Assembly (NCBI RefSeq): GCF_047228935.1
Contig: NZ_JBFEGG010000005.1
Coordinates: 1 to 64,000, forward strand
Direction: 5' to 3'
Origin: Ornithinibacillus sp047228935
Lineage (GTDB): Bacteria > Bacillota > Bacilli > Bacillales > Amphibacillaceae
Length of the DNA stretch: 64,000 bases
Part shown: positions 43,003 through 52,364 of the stretch, piece after piece
How the letters are laid out: each line of letters begins with the position of its first letter
Numbering within the stretch: position 1 is the stretch's first letter
Notes under the pieces: model-generated
The model's database searches: none
What the model was told of the DNA's origin: nothing
What the model saw: the letters and a program-made list of their open reading frames with translations, nothing else
Program-made: the position numbers and the translations under genes

Positions 43003-44008
43003 AGCATTAACGGTCCGTATATTACGTCAAATTATAAGGGATAAACGAACTTTAGGGATGTTACTATTTGCACCAATTCTAGTATTAACCATGCTTCACC
43101 TCGTTTTTAACGGAGATGATTATGTACCAAAGGTTGGATTTGTGGGGAGTCCGGAGATAATAAAGGAAAACTTGGATGTATCGGATGCTGATATCACGTA
43201 CTATGATCAAATTCAAGATGCTAAGAAGGCTTTATCAGAGCAAAAACTAGATGGTTATATTACATTTGAAAATCAACAACTTGTGATTTATCTTGAAGGT
43301 AGTGATCCGTCAGTAAATGGAGATACGATGAAATGGATGCAAAATTCTTTAGCGGGAACGACTAATCAACAACTAGAAGTTCATTATTTACATGGATCAG
43401 ATGAAATGGGGCAATTTGATTACTTTGGTCCAGTATTACTAGGTTTCTTTGTGTTCTTCTTTGTCTTTATTATCGCCGGGGTATCCTTCATCCGAGAGCG
43501 GACAACTGGAACATTAGAGCGATTACTTTCTACACCACTTAGAAAATGGGAAATCGTTATTGGTTATGTGATAGGCTTTGGCATTGTAACGATGATTCAA
43601 TCTACAATTATTGCAAGCTATACGATTTACGTACTCGATATGATGATGGAAGGATCGTTTCTATATGTAATCCTTATCATTTTAGCGCTCTCATTTACTG
43701 CGCTTACACTTGGAATATTAATTTCATCATTTGCAAATAACGAACTACAAATGATCCAATTCATTCCGTTAATCGTTGTACCGCAAGTGTTCTTTTCTGG
43801 ACTATTTAATTTAGAAACTATTTCAAATTGGCTCAGTTGGATTGGCCCAATGACACCACTATACTATGCTGCAGGGGCATTACGCGATGTCATGGTAAGA
43901 GGCTATGGTTTTGCGGAAATTTATCCAGAGATTCTCATATTAATAGGGTTTTCTATTTTATTTATGATATTAAATATTATAGCTTTACGAAAGTACCGAA
44001 AGATTTAG
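42992..44008 (+). CDS. ABC-2 type exporter permease (YhgE/DrrB-like)
   Basis: A 338-residue permease: TM1 at about 20-37, a large outside domain (about 38-170) and five TM helices. The ABC-2 signature is FIRERTTGTLERLLSTPLRK, and the later LGILISSFANNELQMIQFIP and FFSGLFNLE segments are conserved in the family. The start follows GGAGGTG. Export substrate unknown; TetR control suggests a toxic compound. Confidence 0.88.
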   Translation: MRIKALTVRILRQIIRDKRTLGMLLFAPILVLTMLHLVFNGDDYVPKVGFVGSPEIIKENLDVSDADITYYDQIQDAKKALSEQKLDGYITFENQQLVIYLEGSDPSVNGDTMKWMQNSLAGTTNQQLEVHYLHGSDEMGQFDYFGPVLLGFFVFFFVFIIAGVSFIRERTTGTLERLLSTPLRKWEIVIGYVIGFGIVTMIQSTIIASYTIYVLDMMMEGSFLYVILIILALSFTALTLGILISSFANNELQMIQFIPLIVVPQVFFSGLFNLETISNWLSWIGPMTPLYYAAGALRDVMVRGYGFAEIYPEILILIGFSILFMILNIIALRKYRKI

Positions 44009-44093
44009 AGTTTCAGTTGTCATAAATATTCGAAATAACGTATCATATCAGTAAAGCTTATCCAATTTAAACGGAAGATAAGAGGAGATAGAC

Positions 44094-44711
44094 TTGTTTA
44101 CTGATGATCAGAACTTAACCGAAAAGCAAAAAGGAATATTGGAAGCTGCTACAGAACTATTTGCAGAGAAAGGCTACGCCGCAACATCAACTAGTGAAAT
44201 TGCGAAAAAAGCTGGGGTAGCAGAAGGAACAATATTCCGTCACTATAAATCGAAAAAGGATTTATTACTAACTATTGTTTCACCAACTCTTGTAAAAGTG
44301 ATTAGCCCATTGATTAAGAAAGATATTAACAAAGTATTAGATACCAATCATCCTACATTTCAGGATTTTATACGAGCGATGATTTCCAATCGAATTGAAT
44401 TCGTGAAAAATAATATTCACCTATTGCGAATTATTGTGCAAGAGCTTCCTTTTCATGAAGAATTGAAAAATCAAGTTATCCAGCATATCGGTAAAGATAT
44501 TTTTGAAAAGCTAAGAGAAATTGTGAGACATTTTCAGAAGAAAGGCCAAATCAGAGATATGCATCCGGATACAATTATCCGAATTGTAGGTTCTTCCATA
44601 TTTTCTTACGTAATTGTAAGTCAAGTGATTTTCCCTGATAATGATTGGGATGAAGAGGCGGAAGTGGAAAGGATTATTGATGTATTAACTAATGGAATAG
44701 CAAATAAATAG
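44094..44711 (+). CDS. TetR/AcrR family regulator
   Basis: A 205-residue TetR protein: LTEKQKGILEAATELFAEKG and GVAEGTIFRHYKSKKDLL form the DNA-binding domain; the rest is the ligand pocket. TTG start after AGAGGAG. Third gene after the exporter, and the paired operators at 42184 fit its autoregulation of the whole operon. Confidence 0.88.
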   Translation: MFTDDQNLTEKQKGILEAATELFAEKGYAATSTSEIAKKAGVAEGTIFRHYKSKKDLLLTIVSPTLVKVISPLIKKDINKVLDTNHPTFQDFIRAMISNRIEFVKNNIHLLRIIVQELPFHEELKNQVIQHIGKDIFEKLREIVRHFQKKGQIRDMHPDTIIRIVGSSIFSYVIVSQVIFPDNDWDEEAEVERIIDVLTNGIANK

Positions 44712-44717
44712 TAAAGA

Positions 44718-44759
44718 AGGAAGCACTAAAGGGAATTTTAATGCTTCCTTCTTTTTTAT
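44718..44759 (+). terminator. intrinsic terminator of the exporter-tetR operon
   Basis: AAGGAAGCA and TGCTTCCTT enclose an A+T-rich loop, followed by CTTTTTT. Confidence 0.85.
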
Positions 44760-44840
44760 GTTAGAAAAAACTAGAAAATTATGGTTGGTCAGGCTAAGAT
44801 TAGATAAAACAACTAGAAAAATTACGGGGGATAATCTTTC

Positions 44841-45884
44841 ATGAGCGTTCTAACTATACGTAATCTAGAAAAACAAGATAAAGATTTGCTATTATTTCCA
44901 GCTTTTGACCTTGAGGTTGCGGAAGGACAAGTAGTTGGTGTTCATTCCAATCTTAATATAAGGATGACCATTTTAGAAATGTTTCTTGGTAAGGAACCGA
45001 TTTTTAAAGGGGAAATCGCTGTATTAGGGCAGAAGATTACCAATGACAAGAAACTGTATGATCAGAGTGTTGGAATATGTTTCTTTGAAGAGGGGCTATA
45101 TCCTAGGTAAACGGTAATGGACCATATTAAATTTTATACAATGCTTTATCAATCTGTTCTTACACACGATGAGATTCTAAATATGGTTCAACTTGCATCG
45201 GTGAAAAATAAGAAGATAAGTCATCTGTCCTTTTCTGAAAAGAGACGGGTTCATTTTGCCCGTGTTTGCATACAAGACCCGACTGTTTTTATATTTGAAG
45301 AGCCAGATTTAAATGTTGATATGGAAACAAAGCGTGTATTTCTAAATATCTTGGAGGAATTAAAGAACAAGAAAAAAGCGGTTCTCGTGTTAACGAATAA
45401 CATGGAAAGTGCGATAACAATGTCCAATGATGTCTTTCGTTTAGGAGATAGTGGCTTACATAAGGTAGAAATGGATGAAGAGGTCATTGCACCAGTTGAA
45501 GAAAGTGAACGTGTTGAAGAGTTAGAAGAAACCTCCTACTCTGTTAAATTCAATAAAGTTCCTACGAAAGTTAACGATAAAATCATTCTATTTGACCCAC
45601 CCGAAATTGATTACATTGAGAGTAATGATGGGCAGTCGATTGTCTTTATTAAAGGTGAATCATTTCCAAGTATTTTTACATTGAATGAATTAGAGGAACG
45701 ATTAAAGCCATTTGGATTTTTCCGATGTCATCGTTCTTATATTGTTAACTTGCAAAAAGTTCGAGAAGTTATAACGTGGACGAGAAATAGTTATAGCTTA
45801 GTTTTAGATGATAAACCGAAGTCAACGATTCCACTTTCCAAAGCCAAAATGGCATTACTTAATGAAATGTTGGGACTTAAATAA
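44841..45884 (+). pseudogene. ABC-like domain fused to LytTR DNA-binding domain, interrupted by an in-frame stop
   Basis: Reads as one frame of 347 codons broken only by TAA at 45108-45110, in LYPR-stop-TVMDHIKFY, where relatives of ABC proteins have Leu, so TTA to TAA is likely. The ABC part (about 1-215) is degenerate: no Walker A (GVHSNLNIRMTILE at that place), signature SHLSFSEKRRVHFA, Walker B VFIFEEPD. The LytTR domain (about 245-345) is intact: IDYIESNDGQSIVF, RCHRSYIVNLQKV. Either a recent nonsense mutation, a sequencing error, or two separate products, since an ATG follows at 45117. Confidence 0.75.
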
Positions 45885-45994
45885 GCTCCATTCAACCCTA
45901 AAAATACTCTTTTCATAGAAAAAATAGTGCACAAACCCTTATTTTTCAATAATCTTTAAGTATCAAAAAAAACAATCAGGCATGGGGGAGAAAA

Positions 45995-46843
45995 ATGGAA
46001 AATATTATTCAAGTAAAAAATTTAGCCAAGGTTTTTGGGAATCAAATGGCATTAGAAAATGTAAACTTTGAAGTAAAAAAAGGGGAAACGTTTGGATTTT
46101 TAGGACCAAGTGGATCTGGTAAAACAACAACTATAAAAATTTTAACTGGTCAGTTACTACAAACTTCTGGTGAAGCGGAAGTATTCGGTGTAAAAAATTC
46201 AGCCTTAAATAAAGGATCTTATCGCAAACGAATTGGTGTACTTTCAGATAATAGTGGTCTGTATGAACGACTTTCGATTGAAGATAACTTGAAGCTTTAT
46301 TGTGAGTTGTATGATGTTCCGAAAAAGAGACTAGATGAAATGCTAGATTTAGTAAACCTTCTTGGGGAAAAAAAGAAAATTGTTTCGAAGTTATCGAAAG
46401 GGATGACGCAGCGTGTACTACTTGCTAGAACATTACTTCATGAACCAGAATTATTGTTTTTAGATGAGCCGACTTCGGCTTTAGATCCCGCAAACTCTAA
46501 ACAAATTCATGAGGGGCTACGTCGCCTAAATGAAAAAGGAATAACCATTTTCCTAACAACGCACGACATGAGTGAAGCGGAAACACTTTGTAATCGAGTG
46601 GCGTTTTTAAATAAAGGGAAAATCCAGCTGTTAGATGAACCAAAAGCTCTGCGTAGACAGTTTGCAGATGGTACTTTAATTGTGGAATTAAAGGACGGTA
46701 GCGTTGTTCAAGTTCCTAGTGGGGCCGAGGGAGCAGATGAGATTCATAGCTATATGACTAAAAATGAAATAGTTTCTATTCATTCCAATGAGCCAACATT
46801 AGGAGATATTTTCGTAGAGATTACTGGGAGGGAATTAGTATGA
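45995..46843 (+). CDS. ABC transporter ATP-binding protein (NatA-like)
   Basis: A 282-residue ATPase: Walker A GPSGSGKTT, signature LSKGMTQRVLLA, Walker B LLFLDEPTSALDP, H-loop THDMSEAETL, and a C-terminal extension (about 210-282). ATG after GGGGGAG. It follows the LytTR-ABC regulator, which in related loci controls such exporters. Overlaps the permease gene by four bases. Confidence 0.9.
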   Translation: MENIIQVKNLAKVFGNQMALENVNFEVKKGETFGFLGPSGSGKTTTIKILTGQLLQTSGEAEVFGVKNSALNKGSYRKRIGVLSDNSGLYERLSIEDNLKLYCELYDVPKKRLDEMLDLVNLLGEKKKIVSKLSKGMTQRVLLARTLLHEPELLFLDEPTSALDPANSKQIHEGLRRLNEKGITIFLTTHDMSEAETLCNRVAFLNKGKIQLLDEPKALRRQFADGTLIVELKDGSVVQVPSGAEGADEIHSYMTKNEIVSIHSNEPTLGDIFVEITGRELV

Positions 46844-47547
46844 CATTTTCATGGAAACGAATTTATGCGATTTTTAATAAGGATTTAAAGGATTTATCGA
46901 AAAACATGTATGTTAGCTCCATCGTTATTTTGCCGATTATTATGGCTTTCCTTTATAGTTATATGGGGGAAGCGACGATTGATTTGCATTTTATGGTTAT
47001 TAACCTTGCTTTAGCTTCTGTTACTGCTTTTATCCAATGTGCTGTGATTGCAGAGGAAAAGGAGAAGCATACATTACGAGGATTAATGCTCTCTCCAGCT
47101 TCTTTATCAGAGATTTTAACTGGAAAAAGCTTAGTTAGTTTCTTTTTAACGGTGATTACAATTGTTATAGGTGCAATGATTACCGGCTATGAACCTACAA
47201 ATATTACGGTTATTGCCGTTGCGATAATTGTATCGATGTTGTTTTATTTAGCGTTAGGAACGATTCTTGGACTATTATCCAGATCGGTGTTAGAAGCATC
47301 TGTTATTATTTTGCCAGTAATTTTTCTATTCGGTTTTGGTTCGATGTTAATGATATTAGTTGAACAGTATCCGGCATTATCATTTATTGAGTATTTACCA
47401 AATATTCAGCTGGTTGAGATTGCTTATGATGTGGAAGCTGGATTAGGATTTGGGGATGTTTGGGTTAACTTATTAGTGCTGCTTCTATGGGCTATAGTTA
47501 CAGCTATCTTGATGGCGTTTGTTTATAAGAGGAAGGAAATGGATTAA
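46840..47547 (+). CDS. ABC-2 type permease (NatB-like)
   Basis: A 235-residue six-TM permease: TM1 about 25-42, coupling region EEKEKHTLRGLMLSPASLSE, later SRSVLEASVIILPVIFLFGF. Coupled to the ATPase through ATGA. Substrate unknown. Confidence 0.86.
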   Translation: MTFSWKRIYAIFNKDLKDLSKNMYVSSIVILPIIMAFLYSYMGEATIDLHFMVINLALASVTAFIQCAVIAEEKEKHTLRGLMLSPASLSEILTGKSLVSFFLTVITIVIGAMITGYEPTNITVIAVAIIVSMLFYLALGTILGLLSRSVLEASVIILPVIFLFGFGSMLMILVEQYPALSFIEYLPNIQLVEIAYDVEAGLGFGDVWVNLLVLLLWAIVTAILMAFVYKRKEMD

Positions 47548-47557
47548 TAAGACTTCA

Positions 47558-47608
47558 TGTTAAGAAGAGTGTGGCTTAGGTAATTGAACCAAGCTACACT
47601 CCATTTTT
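47558..47608 (+). terminator. intrinsic terminator
   Basis: GAGTGT-GGCTT pairs with AAGC-TACACTC across a 14-base loop, followed by CATTTTT. Confidence 0.75.
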
Positions 47609-47614
47609 ATGTAA

Positions 47615-48013
47615 CTAATAAAAATCCACTCTTGGATAAGTTTTCAGATGCTCGTACGTTATTAGCCTTCCATCTGAGTTCACGACAACGATGTCTTCCC
47701 CGTATTGATTATGAGCTCGGTAATAAGGGTTTACTTTTAGCGTAATTTCATAAGCTCCTCCGATACCATATATCTGCTTAATCTTTACTATTTCTGTATC
47801 ATAGGTTGCCCAGTGGAGATCTTCTGGTGCTTCTGGATCATCTTTATAAATTTCAGTAATCGCTTTGTCTACTGGTTCTCTTAAGCGGTTGATTAGGGCA
47901 TATTTAAATGTATCGCATAATTCCGTATCAGCTTCATTGACTGTTTTGGCATAGACTGGTGAAGATGTACCAAGTATAAAAATAGACACAACACAGAGTA
48001 TTAACCTTTTCAT
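47615..48013 (-). CDS. secreted DUF3888 protein
   Basis: A 132-residue protein with a signal peptide (KRLILCVVSIFILGTSSPVYA, cut near residue 22) and a DUF3888 domain: LCDTFKYALINRLREPVDKA and the strand GGAYEITLKVNPYYRAHN. GAGGTGA lies seven bases before the ATG. Family function unknown. It is a single gene convergent with the NatAB-like operon. Confidence 0.8.
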   Translation of the reverse strand: MKRLILCVVSIFILGTSSPVYAKTVNEADTELCDTFKYALINRLREPVDKAITEIYKDDPEAPEDLHWATYDTEIVKIKQIYGIGGAYEITLKVNPYYRAHNQYGEDIVVVNSDGRLITYEHLKTYPRVDFY

Positions 48014-48091
48014 AAGCAATCACCTCAGTCTAGTTTTTGAAACTAGCCGGGTCTTATTCAAATATTTTCCAACACATCGGTGGGATGAGTC

Positions 48092-48640
48092 TCACTCGCT
48101 ATTTTGTGCTTGCATCAATTCATAGATTTTACGTGCTGTATTGACATTTCTTACCGTAACTAGTTTATATAACTTTGTTCCGATAATCTTTGACATACCA
48201 CTTTTGGTTAAATTTTTCTTGTCAATTGACCATAGAATTGCACCAGGAACATATTTTACTGTGTCGACATCTGGTTTGATGACTAATTGCTCAAGTACAG
48301 ATTGATTATCTACTTCATCCCATAAAAACATGACATCACTTTTCATTTCTTTATCATTTTTCCAAGAGTCTGGGATAGCTTGAATAATATTCCTAATGTC
48401 ATTTAGGCTACGAACAATTACCCTGATTTGAAAGCCGAAATCAGTATAGATTACTTCTTCTAAAGCACCTGACAATTCCGATTTAGATAGACCATCTTGA
48501 GTGAAAATTATGTTACCGGTATTAATGTAAGTCACTACATTTTTCATCCCAACTCTTTCAAACGATTGTTTAAGTAACTTCATGTCAATCTTATTATTTC
48601 CCCCGACATTAATTCCTCTAAGTAAAGCAATATAAATCAT
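48092..48640 (-). CDS. DUF1697 family protein
   Basis: A 182-residue cytosolic protein with the DUF1697 hallmarks IYIALLRGINVGGNNKIDMK near the start and NVVTYINTGNIIF. Function unknown in the family. I start at the ATG eight bases from AGGA; codons upstream overlap that site. Confidence 0.85.
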   Translation of the reverse strand: MIYIALLRGINVGGNNKIDMKLLKQSFERVGMKNVVTYINTGNIIFTQDGLSKSELSGALEEVIYTDFGFQIRVIVRSLNDIRNIIQAIPDSWKNDKEMKSDVMFLWDEVDNQSVLEQLVIKPDVDTVKYVPGAILWSIDKKNLTKSGMSKIIGTKLYKLVTVRNVNTARKIYELMQAQNSE

Positions 48641-48686
48641 GAACACCATCCTTTCAATTTTTTCAAATTACAAGAAAGCAGAAGTA

Positions 48687-48714
48687 AACCAAACCGCTCC
48701 TTGCGATTTGGTCT
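48687..48714 (-). terminator. possible terminator hairpin after the oligopeptidase gene
   Basis: CCAAA-C-CGC pairs with GCG-A-TTTGG; the downstream minus-strand tract GGTTTACTTC is only moderately T-rich. Confidence 0.4.
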
Positions 48715-48745
48715 ACTATCTACGCGATCTAGCTTTTCATAAGGT

Positions 48746-50767
48746 TTACTGTAATTCTTTATCTAAAAACGCGTAGAAATCTACCCATTCTTCAATTAAT
48801 TTAGAGGTTGGTTTTCCTAATCCATGCCCAGCTTTCGCTTCCAAGCGCAATACGACCGTAGACTCTTTGTTTGCCTTTTCCATTAATGTTGCAGCAAACT
48901 TCTTCGCGTGTGCTGGAACAACGCGGTCATCACTCTCAGCAGTGGCAATAAGCACTGGCGGATATTTCACCCCTTCTTCAATATTATGAAGTGGTGAATA
49001 TTTATAAAGGAATGGGAATTGCTCTGGATTATCAGCACTTCCGTATTCTGGAACCCAATATCTACCAATCGTAAACTTGTGATAACGAAGCATATCAATC
49101 ACTGGTACGCGACAGATTACAGCACCATAAAGGTCTGGTCTTTGCACCATACAAGCAGCTACTAATAATCCACCATTAGAACCACCCATAATAGAAAGCT
49201 TTTCTTTTCGTGTATATTTGTTTTCAATTAGCCATTCCCCAGCAGAGATAAAATCATCGAACACATTTTGTTTGTTTTCTAACATACCTGCACGATGCCA
49301 TTCTTCTCCGTATTCCGTTCCACCACGAAGATTTGCTACGGCGTAAATGCCACCTTTTTCTAGCCAACGCAAAATGGCAGGGTTGAATGCTGGTGTCATG
49401 TTAATATTAAATCCACCATATCCATATAAAATTACCGGATTCTCCCCATTTAGTGCTAACCCTTTTTTATGCGTTAAGAACATTGGTACTTTAGTACCAT
49501 CTTTAGATGTATAGAAAATTTGATTCGTCTCATAGTCGGAAATATCAAACGGTATATCCGACTCTGCAAACACAGTAAGCTTTTTAGAATCTAGATTATA
49601 GTTATAAACAACCGTCGGGCTTAGGAAAGAAGTAAGACCGAAGTATATCTCATTATCTTCTTTACTACGTGAAATATCTGTTAGAGAACCTAGAATTGGT
49701 AAAGCAACATCATTAGAAAAAGTTCCATCTAGATTGTAGACTTTCAACTGGTGATGTGCATCATGCAATAACCCAATTACTAATTTGTTATTTAGTGCGA
49801 CAACAAAATCGATAACATCTGATGGTTCTGGGATTATATCTTTCCAGTTAGACGGATCAGGGTTATGTAAATCAATTGAGATAATCTTTCCGTTTGGTGT
49901 GTTTAAGTCCGTTTTAAAATAAAAGGTAGTATCTGTATTTGTGACATATTGATATTCAGCATCCGACTTATCTAATAAACGAGTAAATGGTTCATCCGAG
50001 TTAATCGGTCTTAAATAGAATTGGTTTTCCGTTGCTGTTCCAAGGAAAACGTATAAACAGAGGTATTTGTCATCATCACTAATAAAGGATGAGAACATCA
50101 ATTCTTTATCTTCTGGTTGTTCATGAATAAGCTGGTCACTAGTTTGCTTATCGCCAATTTTATGGAAAAATACTTTATTATAATTACTTTCATCTTCAGG
50201 TGCTACACTACCCGGTTCTGGAAAACGACTATAGAAAAATCCAGTGCTATCCGGTGCCCACGTAATGCTTGTAAATTTAACATGCTGGATATGATCTTCT
50301 AAGTTTTTCCCCGTAGATAAGTCAAGTAGGCGAATCTCTTGCCAGTCACTTCCATGGGTAGACGTTGCATAGGCTAAATACCTTCCATCTTTACTGAAAG
50401 CATAATTCGTCATCGCAACGGTTCCATCTTCACTTAACTTGTTCGGGTCTAATACGACTTTTTCATCATCACCGTCTTTAAGGAAAAGAACCGCTTGATT
50501 TTGCAAGCCATCATTTTTCTGAATGTATAATTTATCTTTAATCTTCTTTGGTACAAAGTACTTAGGGAAGTTCCATAGTTCCTCTAGTCGCTTTCTGTCT
50601 GTATTGCGAGAGTTAATGTGAGAAAAATAATCCTTACACTGTTCACCCATCCAGTTACTCCACTCTACTGTCTCCGTGGAATTTGGGTCCTCTAACCATC
50701 TATATGGATCACTTACTTTTGTTCCATGATAATCTTCTACAATCGTATCCTTTTTAACTGTTAACAC
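48746..50767 (-). CDS. prolyl oligopeptidase family serine peptidase (S9A)
   Basis: A 673-residue cytosolic S9A peptidase. The N-terminus (EDYHGTKVSDPYRWLEDP) and seven-bladed propeller occupy about 1-410; the C-terminal alpha/beta-hydrolase domain has VILYGYGGFNINMTPAFNP, nucleophile GGSNGGLL (Ser about 525), and terminal His in KAGHGLG. These enzymes cleave short proline-containing peptides. GTG start after AAGGGGG. Monocistronic; divergent from the DUF4870 gene. Confidence 0.92.
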   Translation of the reverse strand: MLTVKKDTIVEDYHGTKVSDPYRWLEDPNSTETVEWSNWMGEQCKDYFSHINSRNTDRKRLEELWNFPKYFVPKKIKDKLYIQKNDGLQNQAVLFLKDGDDEKVVLDPNKLSEDGTVAMTNYAFSKDGRYLAYATSTHGSDWQEIRLLDLSTGKNLEDHIQHVKFTSITWAPDSTGFFYSRFPEPGSVAPEDESNYNKVFFHKIGDKQTSDQLIHEQPEDKELMFSSFISDDDKYLCLYVFLGTATENQFYLRPINSDEPFTRLLDKSDAEYQYVTNTDTTFYFKTDLNTPNGKIISIDLHNPDPSNWKDIIPEPSDVIDFVVALNNKLVIGLLHDAHHQLKVYNLDGTFSNDVALPILGSLTDISRSKEDNEIYFGLTSFLSPTVVYNYNLDSKKLTVFAESDIPFDISDYETNQIFYTSKDGTKVPMFLTHKKGLALNGENPVILYGYGGFNINMTPAFNPAILRWLEKGGIYAVANLRGGTEYGEEWHRAGMLENKQNVFDDFISAGEWLIENKYTRKEKLSIMGGSNGGLLVAACMVQRPDLYGAVICRVPVIDMLRYHKFTIGRYWVPEYGSADNPEQFPFLYKYSPLHNIEEGVKYPPVLIATAESDDRVVPAHAKKFAATLMEKANKESTVVLRLEAKAGHGLGKPTSKLIEEWVDFYAFLDKELQ

Positions 50768-50947
50768 GCTAGTATCCCCCTTAAAATGTCATACTTAATA
50801 ATATTCGAGGAAATGTGGTCTAAATCCTTTTTATATTCGGAAAAATATTTCGGTAATGGAAGTAAATGAAACCTTATATGATTTATAGACGTTATACAAT
50901 TTAAAGGATAGAATATACATATATAAACAGTATCGGAGGGAACTATA

Positions 50948-51277
50948 ATGGCTACTACTGAAGATGATCGCTTGTTTGCCATGCTCTTGTATATTTTAAG
51001 TTTTCCATTTCCAGTTCTAGGTCCTTTATTAATTTGGTTGATTAAGCGAGATAATTCTGCGTTTGTGGATTTTCACGGGAAGGAATATTTTAATTTTATT
51101 ATTTCGTTTACGATTTACACGATTATTAGCAGTATATTGATGATTATCTTAATCGGCTTCCTATTAGCTTTTATCGTAGGAATTACGGCAATTATATTAA
51201 CCATCATTGCAGCAGTAAAAGCATATCAAGGGGAGACATTTCGGATTCCGTTGGTTATACGGTTTATTAGGCAATAA
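50948..51277 (+). CDS. DUF4870 family membrane protein
   Basis: A 109-residue protein with three TM segments: DDRLFAMLLYILSFPFPVLG, the conserved WLIKRDNSAFVDFHGKEYFN loop between them, then two helices. Typical DUF4870. Function unknown. GGAGGG precedes the ATG. Confidence 0.85.
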   Translation: MATTEDDRLFAMLLYILSFPFPVLGPLLIWLIKRDNSAFVDFHGKEYFNFIISFTIYTIISSILMIILIGFLLAFIVGITAIILTIIAAVKAYQGETFRIPLVIRFIRQ

Positions 51278-51286
51278 TGTAAGACG

Positions 51287-51320
51287 GCGTTCAAGCGTAT
51301 ATGCTTGGACGTTTTCTTTA
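51287..51320 (+). terminator. intrinsic terminator
   Basis: CGTTCAAGC and GCTTGGACG pair (one G-T) around GTATAT, then TTTTC. Confidence 0.7.
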
Positions 51321-51344
51321 TTCATGATTAAATGAGGTGACATT

Positions 51345-51872
51345 TTGTTTTATAAAGTAATGACAAAGATGGGAACTGAACAACATACTTTGATTAATGA
51401 GCGAATAGCAGTTAGAGCGGTCATTCTTCACCAGAACAAACTATTACTAATACATTCTAATTTAGGCGACTATAAGTTCCCTGGTGGTGGAGTTGAAGAT
51501 AATGAAAACCACAAAGAAGCTTTAATTCGTGAGATAAGAGAAGAAACGGGTTATATTCATTGCATAGTTAAGGACAAGATAGGAACGATAGTAGAGCGAA
51601 AAATAGATGATTATAATAGTGAAGCCATATTTCAAATGACATCGCATTATTATGTATGTAAATTATTTAGTGATGAAAAAGTGAATCAGAAATTAGATGA
51701 TTATGAATATGAACAGGACTTTACACCTGTTTGGGTGCCAATAGATGAAGCGATAAAGCAAAATGAAAGAGTACTAAAAAGTTTGGGGAAAAATGATTGG
51801 GTGAAGCGGGAGACGTTTGTTTTAAAGGAAATTAAAAAAGATGAATGGAGCATAGCGGGCTCGAACCGCTGA
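51345..51872 (+). CDS. Nudix hydrolase
   Basis: A 175-residue Nudix protein with a complete box at about 46-68: GGVEDNE, then REIREETGY. VRAVILHQNKLLLIHSN is the preceding strand. TTG start after GAGGTGA. It hydrolyses a nucleoside diphosphate-linked compound; substrate unknown. The last nine residues (WSIAGSNR) are encoded by the antisense of an inserted tRNA-Ala 3' fragment, so the native C-terminus was probably replaced on integration; the Nudix fold itself is complete. Confidence 0.87.
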   Translation: MFYKVMTKMGTEQHTLINERIAVRAVILHQNKLLLIHSNLGDYKFPGGGVEDNENHKEALIREIREETGYIHCIVKDKIGTIVERKIDDYNSEAIFQMTSHYYVCKLFSDEKVNQKLDDYEYEQDFTPVWVPIDEAIKQNERVLKSLGKNDWVKRETFVLKEIKKDEWSIAGSNR

Positions 51873-51887
51873 CCTTTGCACTGCCAG
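51846..51887 (-). repeat. attachment-site copy 1: 3' half of tRNA-Ala(GGC)
   Basis: The minus strand reads from the anticodon loop (CTGGCAG, anticodon GGC) through the anticodon stem arm TGCAA, variable loop AGGTC, T-arm AGCGG-TTCGAGC-CCGCT and acceptor ATGCTCC-A. The 5' half is missing. It is identical over 42 bp to 53880-53921. This is the part of a tRNA that tyrosine integrases duplicate. Confidence 0.85.
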
Positions 51888-51944
51888 TGAACTTAAGTCA
51901 ATTAAATAAGTTTAAATAAGTTAAATTGGCGTATTCTAATGTAT
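51872..51944. repeat. 73-bp direct repeat, copy A (att core plus arm)
   Basis: Starts in the tRNA fragment (ACCTTTGCACTGCCAG) and continues into A+T-rich DNA with TAAGTTTAAATAAGTTAAAT and GGCGTATTCTAATGTAT. It matches 52921-52993 with only about three substitutions. Confidence 0.85.
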
Positions 51945-52280
51945 TTGAATAAGCAAACTTAACATAACTGGGTTAAATGTGAATTTTTGTGAACTTAATA
52001 AAGGTATTGCACGTGGTTGTTATACATATAATTTTATATCATAAGGGATATGAATGTAAATTGGGAATATTTTAAGGTTAATATTTACTTAGTAAATATT
52101 TATTTCTTTAACCTTTATTCTGGATTGACCATTTTGACTAATGTTTATAAAATCTAAGTAGTTGATTTCCAAAAAAGAAGGCATAACAAAAAGAATTAGA
52201 AGGATTCAATAGATTAGTAAATTATAATATATAGCCAATACAGGAACGTACGGCTCATAATTGTAGGGTTTTTGTTATAG
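51945..52280. other. A+T-rich region without recognisable genes
   Basis: I see no coding frame with a ribosome site, no RNA gene and no clear repeat beyond local TAAGTT/AATAAG words. It lies between att copy A and the terminator of the 52365 gene. Confidence 0.5.
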
Positions 52281-52323
52281 AAAAAAATTAAGGAGAGTCC
52301 ATATTTATTAAATGGACTCTCCC
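52281..52323 (-). terminator. intrinsic terminator of the 52365 gene
   Basis: GGAGAGTCCAT (52292-52302) pairs with ATGGACTCTCC (52312-52322), followed on the minus strand by TTAATTTTTTT. Confidence 0.85.
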
Positions 52324-52364
52324 ATCTAGTAATTAATATAAATATATTAAATATAGGATAACAA

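Noticed and set aside
43546..44025. Short plus-strand frames inside the DrrB-like permease gene
   Set aside because: Out-of-frame shadows of the permease with no independent start signals.
51844..51890. A complete tRNA gene
   Set aside because: Only the part from the anticodon loop to the discriminator base is present; no D-arm or 5' acceptor strand on either side, and the same is true at 53880.
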